Notes: generated by a model from the sequence alone, not told the origin. DNA of 64,000 nucleotides from Scilla litardierei (GCA_030789695.1 CM061139.1:5223878-5287877); one strand, 5' to 3'; numbered from the stretch's first letter, positions 1 through 10,991 are shown. Translations and numbers: made by a program.

Positions 1-939
1 ACCATAGTTTGAATAATCACCAATATCAGGATGCATCACACATACCGTATCGGATTCCAAGCACTAACTGATATGATTCATCCAAAAGCGTCTGATACTA
101 CCGATATTATCTACTAACAACTGATACAAAAGATTCTGGATTTTTCGTACCAAAAGTAGAAATTCTTACAAATTCCATATAATGGTGGGAAAAAAATCTC
201 ATTTAACAATAAAAATCTTAGCCTGTTGTTCTATATTGTGATTTGCATTGCTAGCTCAAAGGATCCATCCTTATCCATTAATTTTCATTAATCTTATTCT
301 ATATAAATATATATGCCATCTCTTTTATAATGATAGGAACGATCCCTTGATGACACATCTCAAAGGCACATCCATCAGGATGATCGTTTCATAGTCAAAT
401 AAAGAATGACTAGGAATTGGAACTCATCTTAAGCAGACCTTTTATGCTCGTGGTTGGAGTCATTTGATGCTGACCTTGTGATGTGATGTATCCTTCAATC
501 CAATTAATAATTCTAAAAATTAGAAACTTCAAAATTAAATATGTTCCAATACAATTTGCATAAATATTAAAATAAAACTTAAATTTTATTCACCGTTTTT
601 ATGTGTCTAAAACATCCTATATAAACCATGCTTCAAGCTCAAAAAGTATATCATAACTATTTACAATAGATTCGTAGACGAATGAACAGATAGAATATCT
701 AACTGGCTCTCTATCATAGACTGTTGAATTAACGTGGCGGATGACTAATATACTAATTAGTTTAATTAAATTGAGTCATACCTTGTAGGCTAAGTCAAAA
801 CTCCAAAATGTTTGAAGTCTGCAAAATTAATTGCTACTTCCTTCTATCGCCCTTGTGAACTGCATGAGATCCTTGCAATGTGATGGCAACTGTTGCCAAC
901 AACTCCCATTTTCGATGTTGTGGTAAGGCACCAAACTTT

Positions 940-972
940 CACACACACGCACACGCACACACACACACACAC
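940..972. repeat. AC dinucleotide microsatellite
   Basis: An AC run of about 33 bp interrupted twice by CG (acacgc units). Confidence 0.9.
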
Positions 973-1552
973 GGCAGTTGGTTGGGTGCAACTAACATTT
1001 TAGTTGTTGTGGTTCCTTGCAAGGCACCATGAAAATGACTAATTTTTTATTTTCATGTAACTATGACATAGAGTAATGAGATCTACTTATAACCTGAGGT
1101 CTGGCTTTCAACTTTGGCAAACATTCACAATAAGAGGCTATCAATTACGACTATTTTCATGCCAGATCAAACATTTGCCTCTATAGGGAATTTCATCAAA
1201 CAGTTGATTTGCAAACATGCAAAAATACATGAAATCTGATAAAAGCGGGGGTATACGGATTTTATGGCTTACATCTTCTGGTGGTGGAGGTCGAGCTGTC
1301 GATCCAAGACAGATTCATGGCCGGTTGTAGTGGTCGTCAACGAGCGATATGAGGATGGCCGAACTTTTGAGAGTTATTATATAAAGAAATCAAACCATCA
1401 AGGGTTACTGTACAAAGGGGAGGAGGAAGGGTCGGCACCCCCTCCTACTCAACTCTCGGAGAGTGGAAGGGGAGGGGCTGGTGCCCCCACCTACAATTAG
1501 GGTTAGGATTAGGGTTTCGGCACTGACTGCCGTAGAACCCTAACCTTAAAGG

Positions 1553-1556
<4 letters not shown>

Positions 1557-1586
<30 letters not shown>
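1557..1586. repeat. GA dinucleotide microsatellite
   Basis: An uninterrupted GA run of about 30 bp. Shorter GAGAGA runs follow at 1616-1626 and 1656-1669. Confidence 0.9.
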
Positions 1587-1589
<3 letters not shown>

Positions 1590-1662
1590 TGTAGTCACCT
1601 GTTGCCGAGCTTCCATAGAGAGAGACCTTGTCGTCACCGGTTGCCGAGCCGTCAGATAGAGA
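1585..1662. repeat. Two tandem 39-bp units next to the GA run
   Basis: A unit beginning gaccttgt(a/c)gtcacc(t/g)g and ending in a GAGAGA run occurs at 1585 and again at 1624, with a few mismatches. It probably arose by slippage between the GA tracts. Confidence 0.75.
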
Positions 1663-1748
1663 GAGAGAGGTGGGATCAACGAGAGTGTGGGCAAGCAGAA
1701 ATAAAATCCAGCTCTAGCCCGCATAATTTGGGGAAAATTTTGCCCAAA

Positions 1749-1848
1749 AATCGGTGGCGGATGTGTATATATCACGGAATTTTAGTGGTCGATGGCAATC
1801 ATCTGCCACAGAATAGTCCGTGACGGATGTTCGGTGGCGGATGACTAC
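1749..1848. mobile_element. CACTA subterminal repeat region, left of the E1 insertion
   Basis: The motif cggtggcggatg occurs at about 1752 and 1831, with degenerate relatives between. The last 5 bp (actac, 1844-1848) are the target duplicated when E1 inserted and recur at 12815. Joined to the sequence after E1, the region makes an inverted repeat of roughly 100 bp per side centred on that target. Repeated motifs in both orientations near an end are usual for CACTA elements. No CACTA terminus was found to the left. Confidence 0.6.
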
Positions 1849-2150
1849 TGATCACTCCATATTTTACACTTTTTCAGCATGTTTGCATGCCACTTTGATC
1901 GCTCATATCGTGTTTTTCACAATTATTCGACAATATTGGATGCTTTTCACGATTTCTTGTTTTGTCGTATTTCAGGAGATATGGAGCGATTCGGAGTGCT
2001 TTTGAGATCAAGAGGATTTGCACCCACTCCGGAGTGTCACCCAAGGCTCTTTTGAGGGCTATTCGGCGATGGAAGACAAGTGGAAGAAGAAGGAACTTCG
2101 TAGGAGTGACGAGGAGGTGAAATGATGAAGATTGGGCATCTGCAGCATGT

Positions 2151-2505
2151 CACTCGGCCGAGTGAAGCACTCACTCGGCCGAGCAAGAAGGACCAGACCG
2201 GACACGTGCCACAGAAGGAAATCAGTGTGCACTCGGCCGAGTGACGATAGTCCACTCGGCCGAGTATGGAGATCCCCTCGCCCGAGTGGCACGGAAAAAT
2301 GCACCCATCGAAGGAGCTGACTTACTGGAATCCGTCGGGTGATTGAGGGTTCCGACTCGGCCGAGTACCTAATGCCCCTCGGCCGAGTGTGTAAAGCCAC
2401 TTGGTCGAGTCACCTCCGAAGACAGACCCCCCAAGACCCCCGACTTACTGGAATTTTACAGGGTCTGTCACTCGGCCGAGTGACATTTGTCACTCGGCCG
2501 AGTGA
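2151..2505 (+). promoter_or_regulatory. Palindrome array (ACTCGGCCGAGT) in the E1 5' LTR
   Basis: About ten exact or near-exact copies of the perfect 12-bp palindrome ACTCGGCCGAGT, often extended to CACTCGGCCGAGTG, at about 2151, 2173, 2231, 2254, 2276, 2355, 2379, 2399, 2469 and 2491. Spacing is irregular, with close pairs about 22 bp apart. The array ends about 85 bp before a TATA-like box, where promoter-proximal factor sites would be expected. Function is inferred. Confidence 0.8.
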
Positions 2506-2588
2506 GCCGCTCCGCCTGCTGCGTAAAGTGCGACTTCTGGGTTGCGCAGGGGCATTTTGGTCACGATTTTTTGGGCGATTTTGAAGGG

Positions 2589-2596
2589 TATTTAAA
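2589..2596 (+). promoter_or_regulatory. Probable TATA box of the E1 LTR
   Basis: TATTTAAA downstream of the palindrome array. It is conserved at 11761 (E1 3' LTR) and 16509 (E3), and as TATTTAA on the - strand at 29829-29835 and 39838-39844 (E2). Transcription start inferred only. Confidence 0.6.
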
Positions 2597-2990
2597 CCCA
2601 GTTTTTGCCCTAGTTAGTGAGGACTTTTTAGACCTTTTTGGCAGCCTTTTTTGAGCGTTTTTAGATTAATAGATTTAGCTTTTCTTTTGGAGATTAAAAG
2701 GCTACTTTAGTTGGATGCTATTGGATTCTCAATTGTTTGTCTCTCTTCTTATCAAAACCCCTATTTTTGTTGATAATTTCTCTATTGCAATGAATTGTGT
2801 TGATTTTGTTATTGATTTTCTTATAAATTGCATGATGATTAGTGAGTAGTTTTATCGTCTTAGAGCATAGGGATGAACCCTATGGACCCTATTTCTAAAT
2901 TGTGATGATTTGGTGAAATTCTTGCTAGAATTGATTAGGGTTAGGTTGGGATTGATTAATTACGGATAGCTAGGGATTCATATTGATTGG

Positions 2991-3278
2991 GATTTGTAAG
3001 ATATTGGATCCCAATTGATAGGAAGCCTTAGAAATTCGATTTAGATTTACGATTGGACTTCTCTAATATTGGTTTGCAAGAGATTGGGCCAAAGCTAGGA
3101 TTTTTAATCGTGTTTCTATACCAATATCCGTTTGCAAGAGATTGGACGGGTAGGAACTATCTCAACCTAGGTCGTAGCTCGAGTTTGCACGAGAGTGGGC
3201 TTGAGATACGGTTGAACGATGATGTCGTTCTTCATGCTAGCGGCTTAAGTTAGGGTTTGCAAGAGATTGGGCCCTACC
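2991..3278 (+). repeat. Five dispersed copies of a TTTGCAAGAGATTGG motif in the LTR
   Basis: Copies begin near 2991, 3071, 3131, 3181 and 3253, 50-80 bp apart, with consensus GTTTGCAAGAGATTGGGCC. The fourth copy is always the variant TTTGCACGAGAGTGGGC. The same five copies occur in the E1 3' LTR, in E3, and in reverse in both E2 LTRs. They lie downstream of the TATA box and so in transcribed LTR. Confidence 0.75.
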
Positions 3279-3651
3279 CTAGGTTTGCTATAGACCGGCA
3301 ATAGCGCGAGAGCGTGAGCTTGGTTCTACATTTAGTTGCGACTAGTTCACCTAAAATTCAAGTCTAGCAATGATGAAACCTATGAATTACAATGATGAGA
3401 TACGGTCCGTAGCGGGGATTCCCTATCCCTAGGCGCTTTATTTTATTGATATTTCTATCGACATTCGAACGATTGTGACAATTTTACCCCAAATTATTCT
3501 CGACCATTTTGATAGCTAGGTGATTGAAAGGAGACACTGTCATTGTTCCTTCCTGAATTCGATACCTGCTCGCCGCTACACCATGCGCTTGCGATAAGAC
3601 TACGAGTCGTTTGTCCCGGGTGTGTGCACTCCCGGGGCGAGATCTAGTTTT

Positions 3652-3669
3652 TGGCGCCGTTGTCGGGGA
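3652..3669 (+). other. Primer binding site of E1
   Basis: TGGCGCCGTTGTCGGGGA starts six bases after the 5' LTR. It is complementary to the 3' end expected for plant tRNA-Asp, the primer usually reported for Athila elements (family knowledge from memory). E2 and E4 have versions differing by one base. Confidence 0.8.
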
Positions 3670-3779
3670 GTGGACAGTGTTCTATTCTCTTTACTTAGTG
3701 TCTTCTTTTTTTTTATTACTTTTATCTTTTTACTCCTTATTCGTGCTAACAATTCCTTTGAAACGCTGTTTTCCTTTGC

Positions 3780-5161
3780 ATGTACACGAGATCTACGGCG
3801 AACCCCATGGAAATACTATTTGATCCAGAGATCGAACGTACCGTGAGGAGGATCAGAGCCGAGAGAAGGCACGCTACGGAGGGCGATTGTATGAAATGTA
3901 CGGAGACACCGGAGGAACTAGCGGCACGTATGGCGAGGATTATATCCATCAGAGATAGGCTTCGGCCTAAGACTTCCTCCACTACCTCTTCCATCGCTAT
4001 GCCGGAGTTGGCGGCGGACAAGAATTTTGAGCTAAAACGGTATTGGTAGTATTGATGCAACAAGACCCGTTTCATGGGAACTCCCATGAGAACCCGCATT
4101 ATCACATCCAGCTCTTCTTATCCAAGTGCGACACCTTCCAAATGCCGGGCGTTTCCGTTGATGCAATCCGACTGCGGCTCTTCCCCTTTACACTCAAAGA
4201 CAAAGCTTTATATTGGTTGAGGACGCAGGCGGAAGGTACATTCACTACTTGGGATGAGTTGGCTAGCGCCTTCGTTAAAAAATTCTACCCGTCATCCAAG
4301 ACGGTGAAGATACGGAGTGCTCTCATGTCCTTTAAGCAAGGACCATAGGAGACCTTATACGAGGCATGGGAGCGCTTCAAGGATTTACAGCATCAATGCC
4401 CCCATCACAGTTTAGAAGATTGGGAGCTTGTTCACAGGTTTTATAATGGATGCACGAAGCAAATTATAGATGCAACCGCCAATGGAGCCATACTATCGAA
4501 GACCCCGGATGAAGATACGGCCTTATTAGAGGAGATGGCCTCTAATAACCAATAATGGCACGACGAGCGAGGTCATTCTTCTTCCTCTTTGAAGCCCACT
4601 AGCATATATGAGGCCAAGGCCGTAGCGGAGCTTTCGAACAAATTTGAATCTCTCCACAAGGTAGTGGAGAGATTGGAGAAGTATATCACCGAGCCGCATG
4701 GAGCACCCTCTACATCTACGTCGGTAAGCAATATGAGTGATTGGCAAGACCAATCTCAAGTAATGTATGTAGGAGGAGAGCATGAAGAGGGGGCCTTGGA
4801 ACAAGTGCAATATGTTGTAGGGAACTCCGGATATTGGGCAAACTCGGCCGCTAGAAACCATCCAGGCTTTTCATATGCAAACAATGATGGTGCTTTGAAC
4901 CCCCCGCCACAACAACTTCCTCAAGCTCAGCCTCCACTACCACAACCTCAGTATCAACCGAGGGGTCCACCGCAACAAAATTACCCGCCTAGGCAACAAG
5001 CGGGACCGTATAGACCGCCCGGTTACAATCAAGGTTGGAGAGCTCCCAACCCACCTCAAGCTCAACCACGATCGGACCACGAAGCTAGGGTGCGATCTCA
5101 TCTGCTGCAAGGGAGCCTGAGATGCTCGCTAATTCATGGCGGAGTAAAGGAAGATCAATGC
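3780..5161 (+). pseudogene. gag: Decayed Athila-type gag of E1
   Basis: Gag is the structural protein that forms retrotransposon particles. The frame starts MYTRSTANP and contains the plant retrotransposon gag domain (LKDKALYWL, TTWDELASAFVKKFYP) near 4190-4290, followed by a Pro/Gln-rich tail (4890-5080). E2 encodes the same protein. Damage: a frameshift near 4040, a TAG at 4347-4349 where E2 has CAG, an 8-bp deletion near 4450, a TAA near 4553, and a frame change before 5166. No CCHC zinc knuckle was seen. Confidence 0.85.
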
Positions 5162-5165
5162 TAGG

Positions 5166-6610
5166 TTGACGACGGGACAAGATTCACTAAATACCGTCGT
5201 CGCACAACTTGGAGAGCAACTAGCGTTGCTAAACAAGAACGCCCAACAATTGCCGGCTCAACCCGAGCCCAATCCATGGTGCAACACCGGACACATCAAT
5301 GCGGTGGCGACGGTTACAACAAGGGGCGGGAAGGATACCACTCCTGCTATGACCCAAAACAAAGAACCCGTGGTGGAGATTTTGGAAGAAAAAGAGCCGG
5401 CAATTGAAGAGGAGAGCCAAAAGGAGCCGCTAGGAGAAGGAAATTCTAAAGTGGTGGAGCCATTTGATGAGCGCCACTATATGTCGCCGGTGCCGTTTCC
5501 ACAACTGCTAGCTAGAGCCAAGATAGAGAAAAGGCTCGCCAAGTTCCTTGAATATTTGAGGGGAGTAAGCCTCAATATTCATTTCTTAGATGAAATAGTG
5601 GAGATCCCGTCTTACGCGAAGTTCTTGAAGGACTTGATTTCGGGAAAGAAAAGGAAGGAAAAAATCATGCTTGCGGAACAAAGAACTTGGTGTACCCGGA
5701 AGGAGAAGGAGCCCGCGAAATTCAAAGATACCAGGAGTTTCCGCATCCCTTGCACACTAGGAGGCATCCCATTGCAAAAAGCTTTAGTTGACTTGGGCGT
5801 GAGTGTGAGCCTTATACCCCTTAGCATGTTCCGAAAATTGAACACGTGCACCGACTTGAAGCCGACCGACATGAGAATTCAACTTGCGGACGGTCGGATT
5901 ACTAGACCGGTAAGGATCGCAGAGAACATTCCACTTCAAGTTCCGGGAGGGATATGCTTACCTTGTGATTTTGTCATCATGAACATCAAGGAAGAGGGCG
6001 ACACTTCGCTCATACTTGGACGCCCGTTCCTCGCAACCGCCGGTGTTATCGTCGACGTGCGTGAAGGAACTCTATCCTTGAATGTCAGGACATCGATGTC
6101 GAGCTTCACATACCCAAGGCCATGAAACATATGCCCTATCACGAAGAGTTAGACTATGTGGATCTCCTCGATGAGGTGATTGAAGAAGCAATCCCCCACT
6201 TTATTGGCGCTCTCCATGACGATGGCTTCGAAGAAGGCCAAGCTTCGGGTGAAGAAGAGAAGTTGGAGGACCCTCCAGATAGCTCCACAGCCGATGATGA
6301 ATGTGACACTAACGTCGCGAGGATACGGGAGCTTTGCAAGATCTCAACGGCCAAGAATCCAAAGAAAGCTCCACCATGTCGAAGATCGGTGTCACAGGTC
6401 AAGAAGAAGATAGGAACGAGCTCTAGCTTGGGGGACTTATCCCCCAACATTACCCATGATGAGGGGCATCGAGGAAGACCAATGATCATCACGACCCAAA
6501 TCCAAGCGGCCTTCCCGACAAATTTGACGGGCGTATCTCGTATGTGCCCAACATCACGAGCTAAACGAATATCTAAAGGGGTCGAGCTCATGACTTTAAA
6601 CGAGCGATAA
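5166..6610 (+). pseudogene. Protease-containing C-terminal part of E1 gag-pro
   Basis: Two overlapping frames (5166-6125 and 6122-6610) form one region. The first has a retropepsin-like fold: LVDLGVSVSLIP near 5787 stands where Athila proteases have DLGAS, and LILGRPFLATAG near 6013 matches the second conserved strand. The next frame is acidic and ends TLNER, the start of a cassette shared with E2 and E4. RT should follow, but the coding region stops and the ORF2 promoter region begins. One frame change occurs near 6120. Confidence 0.8.
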
Positions 6611-6883
6611 CCCGACAATTTTTGCATTGTTTTTATTTGATTTTCATTTTTGGTTTAGACTTTTATTAGTGTTTAGAGTCTTATGTCCATGAAAATCGTG
6701 ACAACGGGTCCTAATTTTCATGACAGTAGAAGGAGAAAGGGAGATCACTCATATGGAGGATGACCGAGGCAAGGAAGAGCACTCCAGGGACGCGCTCAGG
6801 CCTTAGGAGGAGGAAGAAATAGACTGGAGGAAGATAAACAGAGACTGGAGCGAAAACGGAGAGCCGATGCAGAAAAAAACACC

Positions 6884-7242
6884 TCACTCGGTCGAGTAGC
6901 TTATGCCACTCGGCCAAGCAAAGACTCCACTCGATCGAGTGGAGCACCAAACAGGGAAGTTTCTGCAGACCAACTCTCTATCACTTTCTGTAACTTTTAT
7001 TCTTAATTGCCACTCGGTCGAGTACCTTAGCACTCGGCCGAGTGAAACAGATACCCTCCTAGCTCAAGAATTGCTGAGTGGCAGAGCCACTCGACCGAGT
7101 GGAATTTCTCCCTTCGACCGAGTGAATCAAATCCACTCGGCCGAGTCATAAGTGGTGAGGAGAATTTGAAATTTTTTATATTTTACGCCACTCGGTCGAG
7201 TGACATTGTCACTCGGCCGAGTCGTAACATTTCCTATATAAG
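6884..7242 (+). promoter_or_regulatory. Internal palindrome array and TATA box upstream of ORF2 in E1
   Basis: Ten copies of the LTR palindrome family (ACTCGGCCGAGT with G/A and C/T variants) lie at about 6884, 6907, 6929, 7011, 7030, 7088, 7114, 7135, 7190 and 7210. A clear TATATAAG box follows at 7235-7242, only 13 bp after the last copy. This copies the LTR promoter layout inside the element and precedes ORF2 (ATG at 7779). E2 has the same arrangement on the - strand (35197-35553). I infer an internal promoter for ORF2. Confidence 0.7.
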
Positions 7243-7778
7243 CGGCAGCACAGCGGGCGCGATTTACGATACTCAAAATTTCCCAATTTTTTTGCCCGAG
7301 CCACTGCCGATTCGCTTCCCTCGCCCGCTACGACTTTCCCTCGCCCGATTCACCCACGCCGACGCCTGAGCCTGCCCCTACTCGTCGGCGACCGACGCCC
7401 CATCAATCGCCGACGACCGGCCGACCTCCCCACCGCCGGCGCCGCCTCTGTTCACCCCTCTTTTGCCCCAAAAACCCCATTTCTCCCCATTTCTCTTGAT
7501 TTGTACGCCCGTGAACCCCAAATTCAAATTAATTTCCATATCTATCTATTATCCCCTATCTCCCCCGTATATATTGAATATTATTCGCTGATTTGATCGT
7601 TTGATTTGTAGGCTAGCTTGGGGGAGCTTTGGGGAGTTTTTGGACGCGCTTTGAGCTTTGCGGCGGAGGCATCTCTTTGCACACACTGCTGATTGCTCTC
7701 ACGGCATGTTTAGGTATACTCGTTCCATTATTTTGCACGTCGCATTACTTATTTGGGTGAGCACGCTTCGCGGTACAC
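7243..7778 (+). other. Presumed ORF2 leader of E1, possibly with an intron
   Basis: A C-rich, non-coding 5' leader between the internal TATA box and the ORF2 ATG. At 7600-7626 the sequence TTTGATTTGTAG followed by GCTAGCTTGGGGGAG resembles a splice acceptor. E2 has TTTGATGTGCAG in the same position, so an AG acceptor is conserved. The donor is unclear. Confidence 0.4.
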
Positions 7779-9091
7779 ATGCCGCCGCGCACTAGGCCAC
7801 GTACACGGGGATTCGCTGCCAAGCAGAAGAGGACTGATGATCCTGGTCCCTCTTCTGCTAGGGAGGACTCCCCTCCACCTAGCCCACCGTCACCTACACA
7901 GCCGATCCATGCCGATCCCGTTCCACCGCCCGCTCCCGCCGTCGGGCCGATGGGGATTACGTTTCGAAATGACGCACACCGTGCCAGATTCGAGCGTATT
8001 TGCCATTGCTCGATAGTACCCTCTAGGTTTTCACACCTAGCTGACCTAGACCGCCTAGGGGTACTTGAGGGGCTTCTCACGTTGTATGACAACGTGGGAT
8101 GTCGTGATTTTCTGTCGGTGTCGGCGGATACTTACATCCGTCCAACACTAGATGTCCTTAGTTCCATTGACCGGACACCTGGAGGATGCTCCTTTCGTTT
8201 GATGGATCGAGAGTGCGAGATCACTCTCGACATGCTTAGAGCATTTTTCCAGTGGCCCGTCGTCCCTGACCCTGACCGCGCCTATGCTCCCATGCACCTC
8301 TCGACACCTCTGTCCACACGTCTGTTAGTGTTGGGAGCACTTTAGCTGAGCCGTACACCACCACCACTGAGCCTATGTCCGTCGAGCCCATTACCACACT
8401 GAGCCCTGAGCGTCCACCCACCATTCTTGAGAGCGGCGAGTCTTCCTTTACTGTCGCCGTGAAGACCCTCTCCCGATTGCTGTTCTCGACTCTTGAGGAT
8501 TCATCTTTTGTGCCCTACACAGCCTCCCCAGTCGTCGACCTTTCGGTCTCCACTGACTTTGTCTTTACTGAGAGCGTCATGAAATCTGTCCCCACGTCTG
8601 CATCACTGACCTCTCCTGCCGCCTCGTCGCCTATTTTCACTTCCACTTCTTCTTCTTCTTCTTCTGCTTCTGCTTCAACACAGCATGCGTCCCAGCCTCA
8701 CACTGAGGCTGGGCATCACTTAGTGAGCACAACACCACCACCCCACTTCCCTGTTGGACCCGTCCTCTACACTGCCCCCCAGAGACAGCCCCGCACTTCA
8801 CCTGTTAGACATGTGCGTCCCTCTTCTCCACCACCCCCAAACACTCTAGTTCAGAGCATTCGTGCTCTTGAGGGGGCTGTTAGTGGACTTAGAGGAGACT
8901 TTAGGGCTCTCTCTGCCACGGTCAGCGCCGTGCAGACCCGCGTCACCATCCTTCCCAGTATTCAGGCTTGCCTGAATCAGATTCTGGCGTGTCTGCCTCC
9001 ACCACCGACACCCTCCCAGCAGCTACCACGCCCACCACCTCCACCACCTCCTCCGCCACAGGACGGTGCTGGTGCACCACCACCAGCCTAG
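7779..9091 (+). pseudogene. ORF2 of E1 (extra Athila-type ORF), internally deleted
   Basis: The reading frame starts MPPRTRPRTRG with a basic, Pro-rich N-terminus. A globular region follows with FRNDAHRARFERI, HLADLDRLGVLEG, DNVGCRDFLSVSADTY and LDMLRAFFQWP (7960-8260). E2 encodes the same protein at 706 codons. Compared with E2, E1 has lost about 200 codons near 8290 and changes frame (stop near 8345; the second frame runs 8375-9091). The C-terminus is Ser/Pro-rich and ends in a polyproline stretch. It resembles the extra ORFs of Athila-class elements (ATHILA ORF-1 or env-like). Function unknown. Confidence 0.8.
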
Positions 9092-10991
9092 GCACACACT
9101 GGATGCCTCCTATATTTCTGTTGTTTTGCTAGTTGTTTTTGGAGTCGATGATTTTTTGCCCCCCTCCTCCACATACTACTTTGGTGCCTTTCTGATCATA
9201 TCTTTTTATATATTTTTTGGGAGTGAGGGAGAGACTTTTTGGGGACACTTATATCTGCACCATACTGATCTTTGCATGGATCACATTCATTCACATCTTA
9301 TTTTCTTTTTGTTTTTCTTTCTTTTTCATCATGCATGCATCCTCACCCACCCCACCCACTTCACGTCTCTCGGTGTGCTACACTTCGCACATTGAGGACA
9401 CTGTGCACTTCAGCTTGGGGGAGTGAGTTCTCACACTTTTATTTTTTTGCCACCATTTATTTTTGATTTCCCACATTTTTTCCGCTTTTGCACTTATTTT
9501 CACCACTTTTTCGTTTTTTTTCTACCATGCATCACGTTTTCCTATTTTCTTTGTATGCTGCATTGTATATATAGTTCTATTTTATTTTATCTTTATTTCT
9601 TTCATCTTTTGCTAGAGATGACTTTTCTGTGATGATGATGATGTGGTGTTAGCTTATCTCTGTATGCATGCTATTTTGTCATGTCATAGCTTTTGTTTCA
9701 AATATCATATGATATATCCTGCTTTGCATTTTAAATAGTAACCCACTCTTTTTCTGTATGAATATGGATGAAATTCTGTTATTAGCTGATATCTGATGAT
9801 TCATATGTATGCTTTTCATAGAAAACATACCAAGCTTCATGCATTGATTGCTTATATCTGGAGTACTACTTTCCTTTCTCATATCACTTCTTATTGCATG
9901 AATTGTACGCTTCACTTTCAGGTTGATTGAATGTTTGCTAGGATGATATATCTGGACTAGTTTACTTTTTGAGATTAAACTAAGTAGATTATATTACTCT
10001 GCTGAAAGTTGTCGTGCACGTCCTATAGGGTGAACCGAGTGATACATTTATTTCTTTCTCCACATATCTTGAGCATTTTTTCTCTACTTAAAATTCATTG
10101 GTGAATCTCCCTTTAGCAAGTCTATTATTGGCATTTCCCCCGCTATTAATTTTCATGCTCCAATTCCCCAAAATCAAAAAATATATAGATACATGTATAT
10201 TCTTCTTTCTTTTGATTTGGGATCGCTTATGTATATATGTTTATTCAAAAAAAAGAGAGAGAAAAAGAGAAAAATTGTGAAAAAGAAAAGAAAAGAGAAA
10301 AGAAGTTTATAAACGATCCCATCTCATACTCTTTCTCTCTTTCTTCCCTCTTTTATTTTTATTTTTATTTTTTTGGAGCTTCAAAAGAAATGGGGAATAT
10401 ACATATTGATTTGTTTATGCCACCACGCTTATGGATAAGCTTGAGGGAGTGGATCCAATGATGTGTGAGAGAGTGACTACTTGACGGTGCATGACAACCT
10501 AGGCTAAGTAATCTTCTATACTCGGTGAGATTGCTAAAGTTTCACGAAATCCAGAAATCGACACTTAGCATTCATTTCATGAAAACCATACTTTTCTATT
10601 CTTACTATTCCATATCGTGTGATATCTCTTATACTCCTTATAGAAAGCATTCAATTGAAAAGTGTGTGATCTATGATTATGCATACCGCTTTAGATGCTT
10701 CAGATGATGTTAATCCTAGAATGATTCCATATTTCATGATATTTTGATATTTTGGGGTTTTCTATTTCGAATGCATCATTATACTATGATATCGAGATAA
10801 AAGTCTGTGACATGTGTTTTATATTCGATGTATGCTATATGAGTAAGCAAAACCCAAGTCCTGAGAAAAATGATCTAGCACTCCCCTTCTTCACTTTCTA
10901 TTCTATTTTTATTTTTATTTTCCTTCTTTTCCATTATTTTGCTCGTCGGGTTCGCTTTTTACTCATCTTCCTCGAGGACGAGTAAAAGGTA
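9092..10991 (+). other. Long non-coding 3' region of E1
   Basis: About 1.9 kb of T-rich sequence with no coding signal. It is conserved in E2 (30620-32540) and E3 (from 12932). It contains extra copies of the polypurine-like AGCTTGGGGGAG (9412-9423; degenerate at 10438-10449) and the purine/pyrimidine tract at 10217-10372. Confidence 0.8.
10217..10372 (+). repeat. Purine tract then pyrimidine tract, bracketed by GGGATC/GATCCC
   Basis: GGGATCG (about 10218) precedes an A/G tract of about 60 nt (10247-10305). CGATCCC (about 10314) and a C/T tract (10328-10372) follow. The hexamers are inverted repeats, and the two tracts are complementary in composition, so the RNA could form a long hairpin. 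E3 (13133-13255) and E2 (reverse, 31265-31420) keep the same plan. Confidence 0.6.

Larger units (their letters stand above)
1..1748. other. Non-coding AT-rich stretch, probably the body of a CACTA transposon
   Basis: I see no convincing gene here. Short open frames (for example 1264-1500) have low-complexity translations and no recognisable domain. The stretch holds an AC microsatellite, a GA microsatellite and a 39-bp duplication, listed separately. Its assignment to a CACTA element is inference: the sequence to the right (1749-1848, and after E1 12815-12931) is a CACTA right end, so the body should lie to the left, with the left end off-window. No transposase was recognised. Confidence 0.4.
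1849..3645 (+). repeat. 5' LTR of E1
   Basis: A 1797-bp repeat matching 11006-12814. It starts TGATCACTCC and should end in CA, but this copy ends gatct where the 3' LTR has gatca, so the terminal A is mutated. From the start it holds a palindrome array (2151-2505), a TATA-like TATTTAAA (2589) and a set of five TTTGCAAGAG repeats (2991-3278). Confidence 0.92.

Noticed and set aside
1264..1500. 78-codon open frame
   Set aside because: No recognisable domain, odd composition (VFWWWRSS-like start), and repeat-rich surroundings.
1495..1520. Telomere-like ttagggttaggattaggg
   Set aside because: Only two or three imperfect units, and the plant repeat is TTTAGGG. Chance.
2151..2505. CRISPR-like regular repeats
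   Set aside because: The repeats are short palindromes with irregular spacing and related, not unique, spacers, inside plant LTRs.
3652..3669. Possible tRNA gene from the tRNA-like sequence
   Set aside because: Only 18 nt complementary to a tRNA 3' end and next to an LTR; it is a primer binding site. No tRNA cloverleaf was found in the window.
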